Assembly: GCA_016711605.1 (NCBI GenBank)
Contig: JADJSS010000048.1
Location: 1 to 13,038, forward strand
Reading direction: 5' to 3'
Length of the DNA: 13,038 bases
From: Saprospirales bacterium
GTDB lineage: Bacteria > Bacteroidota > Bacteroidia > Chitinophagales > JADIYW01
Part shown: positions 7,781-13,038 of the stretch, piece by piece
How the letters are laid out: each line of letters starts with the position of its first letter
Position numbering within the stretch: position 1 is the first letter of the stretch
Notes under the pieces: model-generated
Databases searched by the model: none
The model's input: the letters and a program-made list of their open reading frames with translations, nothing else
Told to the model about the DNA's origin: nothing
Translations under genes and position numbers: made by a program

Positions 7781-7800
7781 TGTGAGAAATTTGAAAATCA

Positions 7801-8485
7801 TTAAAATGACATTAATTCATTAATAGCATTTTGGATAGTTCTATTTAAAAGATATTCTTTGATTAGAGAGGGATTGTTTCCTTTTATGATGAAACTCTTA
7901 TCGAATTTTTCATCCCCAATGGTAATGTCTTCCATTTGAAAAACTTTGATTGCAAAACCCATTAGTAATCCTTGTTTTTCAATATTAAATACAAAAGAAA
8001 GAGGCTCTTGCGGATTCAATTTGATAATCGTATACGTTTGACTATTTTTTCCAGACCCCCGAGTCTCCTTGTAAATGTTTATTGAAAAACCATCTAAATC
8101 TCCCACAATTTTCCATGGAACAAATGATGATATAAAATTTACCAATTTACTTTTAAGTTGGGGAAGGAAATTAAAATCCGATATTTTTTAACACGGGTGA
8201 TTCTGATTCTACGAACTGCAAATTCAGTGCATTAGCTAGACTTTGCATCCTTACTTTTTCCTTTCCAAGATATAAATTAGAATAAAAAATACCAAATGCA
8301 AAAACGCTAAAAATGGGTAAAATGAATACAATAAAAATAAAAATATATGTAATAATTTTTATAATAATAGATATAATCATGATCATCGGTTTTAAAGTTT
8401 CCTTTGTAATAAAGATGAGATCTCTTTGAGAGGATGCAACATCACTTTCCACCTGTTTTATATTGTAAATGAATTTATTTTTCAA
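7801..8485 (-). pseudogene. Hypothetical membrane protein, single frameshift
   Basis: Two minus-strand frames (8485-8171 and 8145-7801) are one gene. The first ends SPVLKNIGF-stop; the second has no ribosome site of its own. Deleting one G from ATCGGATTTT gives VLKNIDFNFLPQLKSKLVNF, which reads directly into the second frame, for about 226 residues. Residues about 33-72 are very hydrophobic (PMIMIISIIIKIITYIFIFI and IFSVFAFGIFYS), one or two membrane helices. The soluble part has VGDLDGFSINIYKETRGSGK and IGDEKFDKSFIIKGN, a GD..FD..F.I.G pattern I associate with uncharacterised bacterial membrane-anchored proteins. The start is TTG at 8485, preceded by GAGAAG. Function unknown. It is divergent from the ATP synthase operon. 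Confidence 0.6.
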
Positions 8486-8721
8486 TCACTTCTCTTTGTT
8501 CTTTCCTCTACACTGTCACATATCCATATTTTTCGGTATAAATTATATAATCAGTAAAATGGAAAAAATCTAGGCTTAGAATGGACACGTTTGATGTTAT
8601 TGAAAAAACAACTGAGTTGATTCCGGAACACAGTCGAAGTGTTACATTGGTGTTTGTTGCTAAAGAAGCTTTTTCCCACTTGACACCATTCCTCATTCCA
8701 CATTACTAATTCCTAATTAGA
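8486..8721. other. Divergent intergenic region before the ATP synthase operon
   Basis: This stretch separates the minus-strand membrane protein from the AtpI-like gene. It contains a small inverted repeat (8627-8643) and a TTGACA at 8680-8685, but the best -10 candidate (TACTAA at 8704-8709) would leave almost no leader before the ATG at 8722, so I do not call a promoter. The minus-strand open frame at 8508-8696 has a low-complexity look and no family resemblance. Control regions for both flanking genes are expected here. Confidence 0.4.
8627..8643. repeat. Small inverted repeat AACAC-N7-GTGTT
   Basis: AACAC and GTGTT flank AGTCGAA, giving a 5-bp stem and 7-base loop. There is no T-run, so it is not a convincing terminator. 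On the minus strand the surrounding CTTCGACTGTGTTCC resembles the dispersed TTCGACT...-type intergenic repeats seen in many genomes. Confidence 0.35.
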
Positions 8722-9075
8722 ATGAATGCACTTGATCTTAGTAAAGTCTCTCTTTTAAAGTTAACGCGTATTATGCGCTAGCGATGGGAGTATATCTGTT
8801 AATCTCTTCAACGTTAGAAGAAAGATTTTTCCAATCCTGAGTTAGCGTTTACAAATGGATTGTTCATTGGATTGATTGTTCAGTTTAGTATTATTTTGGA
8901 ATTTGAGAATAGTTCTAATGCAAAACAATTAAAACAGTCAGGAGAAATTCAAATCAGCTTTGCATTCTTGTCTATTTTAATCAATATCATAGTTTTAATC
9001 GTTCTTATTTCCATCAAAAATAATTTAGCTTGGTTTTTGGTTTTTTTTATTGCACATAATCTTAATATTATTTAA
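8722..9075 (+). pseudogene. AtpI-like small membrane protein upstream of atpB (frame-disrupted)
   Basis: ATG at 8722 gives MNALDLSKVSLLKLTRIMR and a stop. Adding one G after ATTATG restores IMALAMGVYLLISSTLEERF, and a second shift near 8835 leads to NPELAFTNGLFIGLIVQFSI and on to the stop at 9075. The joined product is about 118 residues with roughly four hydrophobic segments (IMALAMGVYLLIS, GLFIGLIVQFSII, FAFLSILINIIVLIVLIS, LAWFLVFFIA). Size, topology and the position immediately before atpB fit the poorly conserved AtpI/ATP synthase subunit I proteins, which help assemble the c-ring. There is no sequence motif that proves this. The first base of atpB follows 36 bases later. Confidence 0.5.
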
Positions 9076-9111
9076 ACATAGCCTTTATTACGACTCGTTC
9101 AGTTAAGAAAA

Positions 9112-10117
9112 ATGATTAAAAATCTTGTTATCCTGTTTTCCCTTTGTCTGAGCTTCCCGTTTTCGCTAATGAGAACGGTCACGAATCAAGCCTTTGATCT
9201 TCCCGGTATTATTGATCATCTGACCTTTATGACCATGCAGAATTTCCATTGAATTTCGGCGTAAAAGTCTATGAAGGGAAGCCAAATTCGACAAAACCAA
9301 CCCAGCTATTTTTGAAGAGCATCTTAGAAGGCAATCTCACTAAGAAGTATCACTTTGTGGGTGGATTTGATATGCACATTACTCGTCGTGTTACCATGAT
9401 GTGGATTGTGACTTTCTTTTTATTAATCACTTTTATCCCTGCTGCTCGCATGATTGCAAAGAATCCTCTTCGTATTCATTCTCGTTTTACCGGTGCTATT
9501 GAGACTGTTCTTGAATACCTGCATAGAAGTGATTGATCCAAAGACTCACGGTCATGGACATGCTTATTATCATTATCTTTTTCTTTGTTCTTCTTCATCT
9601 TATTTGTAACCTTTTTGGATTAATTCCTTCCGTTGGAGAGATTCTTGCGATGGTAACAGGACAAGATCCTCATCACTCTGTTTTAACAAAGATTTGGAGT
9701 GGTATTACTGTAACAGGTGACGTTTCTGTAACGGTAACATTGGCAGGCGCTACTCTATTTTTGATTTACGGAACTGGCTTTGCTTATCAAGGGATTCGTT
9801 TCATTCCTAACTCTGTTCCAAATGGTGTGCCTTGGCCACTTTGGCCTTTATTATGGCCTCTCGAATTTATCATTTCTCCTATCGCAAAAGCGTTTGCGCT
9901 CACAGTGCGTCTTTTAGCAAATATGACAGCGGGTCACGTTGTGATCTTGGCATTGTTAGGATTTATATTTGAATTTAGATCTTATGCGATAGTTCCTATT
10001 TTCGATTGGTGGAGCAACACGATTATCTCCCTAGAGATATTCGTTGCCTTTGTTCAGGCGTTTATTTTTACCTCATTGACTTCCCTTTTTGTTGGTTCGT
10101 CAATGCATAGGCATTAA
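9112..10117 (+). pseudogene. atpB: ATP synthase Fo subunit a (frame-disrupted)
   Basis: Subunit a is the membrane stator that forms the proton half-channels against the c-ring. From ATG 9112 an N-terminal hydrophobic segment (MIKNLVILFSLCLSFP) looks like a signal sequence, followed across shifted frames by ANENGHESS, FDLPGIIDHLTF, YDHAEFPLNFGVKVYEGKP and GGFDMHITRRVTMMWIV. Another shift near 9525-9560 joins EYLHR to DPKTHGHGHAYYHY. The frame 9533-10117 then carries LICNLFGLIPSVG and ALTVRLLANMTAGHVVILAL, which contains the essential arginine (codon 9908-9910), and ends SLTSLFVGSSMHRH. At least four one-base shifts lie between 9160 and 9560. The total length of about 335 residues suits a subunit a with an extended N-terminus, as in spirochaetes. 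It is followed 42 bases later by atpE. Confidence 0.9.
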
Positions 10118-10150
10118 AAAGTTTTAATCTTAATTTAAAGTTGATTTAAG

Positions 10151-10155
10151 AGGAG
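10151..10155 (+). promoter_or_regulatory. Strong Shine-Dalgarno of atpE
   Basis: AGGAG 4 bases before the ATG at 10160, within AAGAGGAGATTTATG. A strong site fits the need to make subunit c in many copies per complex. Confidence 0.75.
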
Positions 10156-10159
10156 ATTT

Positions 10160-10456
10160 ATGGATTTTGGTTTAGGATATATTGGTGTTGGAATTGGAGC
10201 TGGACTCGCTATTTTAGGAGCTGGTTTAGGTATTGGTCGTATCGGCAGTCAAGCTGTTGAAGGTATGAGTCGTCAACCAGAAGCTACGGGTAAGATTCAA
10301 ACTGCAATGCTTATTTCTGCTGCATTTATTGAAGGTGCTGCGTTATTTGCTTTAGTTATCGCATTCCAAGCTGGCGGTGTTTTAAACAAAGAATTGCCAA
10401 ATTCATTAAAAACCTGCACAACAGTAGAACAACCAGCTGCACACCAACCTAAGTAA
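10160..10456 (+). CDS. atpE: ATP synthase Fo subunit c
   Basis: This is the only uninterrupted gene of the operon. The 98-residue protein is the c-ring hairpin. Helix 1 is glycine-rich (IGVGIGAGLAILGAGLGIG, residues 8-26), the polar loop has the RQP triad (38-40), and helix 2 (LISAAFIEGAALFALVIAFQ, 51-70) carries the proton-carrying carboxylate E58. Glu58 is followed by Gly, and the residue 33 positions earlier is Ile, so the Na+-binding signature (Q...ES/T) is absent and H+ coupling is expected. About 25 residues after helix 2 (GGVLNKELPNSLKTCTTVEQ and onwards) exceed the usual 75-85 residue length. It sits between atpB and atpF with an 'AGGAG' ribosome site. Confidence 0.95.
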   Translation: MDFGLGYIGVGIGAGLAILGAGLGIGRIGSQAVEGMSRQPEATGKIQTAMLISAAFIEGAALFALVIAFQAGGVLNKELPNSLKTCTTVEQPAAHQPK

Positions 10457-10470
10457 ATGAGGCAATCATT

Positions 10471-10980
10471 TTGATTTATCTAGCGGCAGGCGGATTGCTT
10501 GATGCTAATCCAGGTGCTTTTAGTTTGGATTATAATTACATTTTTAGTCATAGTTTTTATTCTCAGAGCTTTCGCATGGAATCCTATTCTACATGCTCTC
10601 GATGAGAGGCGGAAAAGATCCCATGGCGACATTGAGAAAACGGATAAAATTCATAAAGGGGCAGAGGAGCTTTTAGCAACCTACAATGCTAAGCTAACTG
10701 CTGCAAGAGATGAAAGCACTTACTATTGTAAGCAGAAGCAAACTCTGATGTGATCAAACTCAAAGCCAAAACTGTACATCGGAGGCAAGATAGGATAAAA
10801 GCTATTGAGGAGCAGTCTCTTAAAGATATTGAACTTGCAAAGTTGAAAGCTGTTCAAGAGTTGCAAGCTCAAGTTGTTGATCTTTCAGTTATGATTGCAG
10901 GTCAGATTTTACAAAAGAAAGTTAAGTCGGAAGACCATGCTGAATTTGTGAAAGAAGAAATTGCTAAACTGAAGGTATGA
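10471..10980 (+). pseudogene. atpF: ATP synthase Fo subunit b (frame-disrupted)
   Basis: Subunit b is the peripheral stalk linking Fo to F1. Its likely start is TTG at 10471, 8 bases after a GAGG, giving LIYLAAGGLLDANPG. A shift near 10515 leads to LLVWIIITFLVIVFILRAFA followed by WNPILHALDERRKRS, the single membrane helix and the conserved cytoplasmic basic motif. A second shift near 10735-10750 (the frame ends TLM-stop, next resumes IKLKAKTV) joins to a long charged helix (IKAIEEQSLKDIELAKLKAV) ending EFVKEEIAKLKV. The joined length, about 170 residues, is normal. GTG at 10750 is an internal codon, not a separate gene start. The stop overlaps the atpH start by four bases (ATGA). Confidence 0.88.
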
Positions 10981-11557
10981 AAACACTCTTTATGGATAAT
11001 ATTCACGTTGGTAAAGTCTGTGCAGGCTCTGCTTGGAAATCGCAGCAGAGAAAAAGAATTTTGCTGTAATTGAAGAAGAATTACAGGCAGCTGTAAAAGC
11101 TCTCTGTGATGACAATCAGGTTTGGGAGTTCTTTCTATCTCCCAAAATTTCAAAAGATCAAAAGATTAAAGTAATGGAAAGTTCACTGAAGTCTACCTTT
11201 TCTGAAACTGTGAACTCTCTTCTGTTCTTGCTTTTGAAGAAAGACCGGATTTTCTTTATCAAAGAAATAGCATTGCAATACAGAATAGGAAATGACAAGC
11301 TCAATGGTCGGATTCGTGCATACGTTGAATCTGCTACCAAGCTTACTGATTCACAAGTGGGTGATATTCAGTCAACACTCGCACAACGATACAAAGGTGA
11401 ATGTATCATCGAAAATATTATAAAGCCGGAACTTATCGGTGGACTGGTGATTCGTTTTAACGACAAGGTTATAGATGGCTCAATGAGAAGCCAACTACTT
11501 ACTAATAAGAAAAATTTACTCCAGAGCAAATTAGGTGGGGCATACTATGAAAATTAA
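10977..11557 (+). pseudogene. atpH: ATP synthase F1 subunit delta (single frameshift)
   Basis: Subunit delta joins subunit b to the top of the F1 head. ATG at 10977 overlaps the atpF stop (ATGA) and opens MKTLFMDNIHVGKVCAGSA. A missing T in GCTCTGCTTGG moves the frame; with it restored the protein reads SALEIAAEKKNFAVIEEELQ and on to the stop at 11557, about 193 residues in all, slightly longer than the usual 175-185. Family features are FFLSPKISKDQKIKVM, LLFLLLKKDR and the C-terminal PELIGGLVIRFNDKVIDGSM. The frame starting at GTG/ATG near 11033 alone would lack the N-terminal helix that contacts F1. The last 11 bases overlap atpA. Confidence 0.9.
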
Positions 11558-13038
11558 AACTGAGGAAATAACTTCCTTAATTAAAAGAAATACAAAGCTA
11601 TAAGCAAAGACTTGGCTATTGACGAAGTCGGAACCGTAATAGAGATCGGGGACGGTATCGCTAGAGTATTTGGCTTAAGGAATGTTATGGCAGGGAAACC
11701 AGCAGATTTCAAAATGGGATTCGTGGACAAGCCTTCAACTTGGAAGAAAACTCCGTTGGGGTGGTTATTCTCGGTGAATACAAGCATATTGAAGAGAAAG
11801 GATTCACAGTAAAAGAACCGGAACCATTTTCTCTGTTCCTGTTGGTGACTCAATGCTTGGTCGTGTAGTAAATCCTCTTGGGGAACCAATTGACCGAAGG
11901 ACCAATTTCAAGCAGACAATTTTAGACCAGTAGAAGTATTAGCTCCTGGTATTTCTAAGCGCTATCCTGTAAATGAACCTCTTCAAACAGGCGTTAAGGC
12001 AATTGACTCCATGATTCCTGTATCGGGGTCGCGGACAACGCGGAAGATTATTGGTGACCATGGAGCTGGAAAGAACAACGATTGCTATTGATACTATTAT
12101 TAATCAAAGGTTCTGGCGCCTTATGCGTGTATGTCGCTATTGGACAGAAGCTTCTACTGTTGCCGGTGTTGTTCAAAAGTTACAAAGACAAAGGTGCTAT
12201 GGCTTACACAATCGTTGTAAACGCAAGTGCTTCTGATCCTGCTCCTTTGCAATTCATTGCTCCTTATGCTGATTGCACAATGGCTGAATAACTTTATGTA
12301 TATGACCAAGCCAGGGCTTGTCTCATCGTATATGATGATTTAACCAAGCAAGCGGTTGCTTATCGTCAAATGGGCTTACTTCTTCGTCGTCCTCCGGGTC
12401 GTGAAGCGTATCCTGGAGACGCGTATTCTACTTACATTCTCGTTTATTAGAAAGAGCTGCTAAGCTCGATCAAAAACTCACGGCAGTGGTTCTTTAACTG
12501 CGCTTCCAATCATTATGAAACGCAAGAAGGGAAGTATCTTAACACATTCCGACTAACGTGATTTCTATCACGGACGGACAGACCCCCCCACAATCGAATT
12601 GGTTGCATCTGGTATTCGTCCTGCTGTGGATGTCGGTATTTCCCCACCTCGCGTAGGTGGTGCTACTTTCAAAATTAAGCTATGAAAAAGTAGCTGGAAC
12701 ATTGAGGATTAGACTTACTAGCACAATTTGAAGAATTGGAAGCGTTTGCTTCTTTAGGAACTGAATTGGATGCAGCTACCCAAGCTCAGTTGGATAAAAG
12801 AAATAGAATCGTGGAAGTATTAAAACAACCGCAATCTAATCCTTATCCCGTAGAAGATCAAGTATTGGTAATCTTTGCTGTTGCACTCGCGGTTGATGGA
12901 TACAATTCCAGTAAACAAAGTTCGCGCTTTCGAAACACTTATTTATTAGAGCATGTAAAATCTCACCATCCAGAACTTTTAAATGAAATTCGTGATGAGA
13001 AGAACATCAAAGATGATAACATTGCTTAGCAGAGCGTG
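11547..13038 (+). pseudogene. atpA: ATP synthase F1 subunit alpha (many frameshifts, 3' end beyond window)
   Basis: Alpha is the non-catalytic nucleotide-binding subunit of F1. ATG 11547 opens MKIKTEEITSLIK inside the end of atpH, a coupled overlap. Family blocks follow across all three frames: DEVGTVIEIGDGIARVFGL, VPVGDSMLGRVVNPLGEPID, PVNEPLQTGVKAIDSMIPV, the Walker A region GDHGAGK..TIAIDTIINQ (about 12052-12100, broken by an extra A inside the P-loop), VAIGQK and STVAGVVQKL, LIVYDDLTKQAVAYRQM, RRPPGREAYPGD, SRLLERAAKLD, PTNVISITDGQ, SGIRPAVDVGIS and ELDAATQAQLD. I count at least ten frame changes between 11585 and 12735. The region 12736-13029 is open and ends in a TAG likely created by another shift. 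A full gene of about 1.5 kb would end roughly 20-40 bases past the window. Confidence 0.93.

Noticed and set aside
8508..8696. Minus-strand 62-codon open frame in the region before the ATP operon
   Set aside because: Low-complexity Ser/Val/Thr sequence with an LRLCSG-type translation typical of intergenic repeats read through by chance; no ribosome site or family resemblance.
8680..8709. TTGACA with TACTAA 18 bases later as a promoter for the ATP operon
   Set aside because: The -10 match is poor and transcription would begin only a few bases before the ATG at 8722.
10902..11340. Minus-strand open frames across atpF/atpH
   Set aside because: They oppose well-conserved subunit b and delta sequence and have no features of their own.
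11581..11889. Minus-strand 102-codon open frame over atpA
   Set aside because: It is antisense to the clear alpha-subunit motifs DEVGTVIEIGDG and VGDSMLGRVV; a shadow.
12051..12291. Two overlapping plus-strand open frames treated as separate small proteins
   Set aside because: They are out-of-frame and in-frame slices of atpA around the P-loop; the fragments join into one alpha subunit.
1..13038. CRISPR array, tRNA, rRNA or intact insertion sequence
   Set aside because: I saw no regularly spaced repeats, cloverleaf-like sequence, rRNA segment, or transposase with terminal inverted repeats.

Overview
The window looks like chromosomal DNA of a low-GC bacterium, most likely a Leptospira-like spirochaete. 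This rests on the AT-rich composition, the style of the F-type ATP synthase proteins and the gene order atpI-like/atpB/atpE/atpF/atpH/atpA. It is a judgement from protein style, not a database match. A feature that colours every call is that most genes are interrupted by single-base insertions or deletions, often in homopolymers. Frames usually resume one base away with conserved residues intact. Even the ATP synthase genes are affected, so I suspect consensus errors at least as much as real gene decay. Broken genes are listed once, over their whole span.

Layout. 1-2183 is badly degraded. It holds the C-terminal remnant of a BRO/DinD-like phage antirepressor, a second, truncated copy of the tail of the DUF5131 gene found at 3013-3737, a weak MnmG-like tail, and about 1.5 kb of unassigned former coding sequence. 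2184-3737 is a tightly coupled pair: tcmP (three-Cys-motif partner protein, with Rossmann methyltransferase-like motifs) and a DUF5131/Gp37-Gp68 protein carrying the three-Cys motif. 3863-5302 is an intact gene with an Mrr-like nuclease N-terminus and an unrecognised C-terminal two thirds. 5403-6417 (minus) is a zinc-ribbon plus PD-(D/E)XK-like endonuclease broken by one frameshift. 6508-7585 is the 5'-truncated C-terminal part of an SNF2-type helicase fused to an Rrp8-like methyltransferase. 7660-8485 (minus) holds a small broken reading frame and a frameshifted membrane protein.

8722-13038 is the ATP synthase operon: an AtpI-like protein, subunits a, c, b and delta, and nearly all of alpha, which runs off the right edge. 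Gene ends overlap or sit close together, as in a co-transcribed F1Fo operon. Only atpE is uninterrupted.

How the parts relate. The left half (antirepressor relic, TcmP/DUF5131, two nuclease-like proteins, and a helicase-methyltransferase whose 5' part is missing) reads as an accessory, defence-island-like insertion next to a core housekeeping operon. TcmP/DUF5131 with the adjacent nuclease genes is the best candidate here for an incompletely described system. Functional linkage between them is inference from adjacency only.
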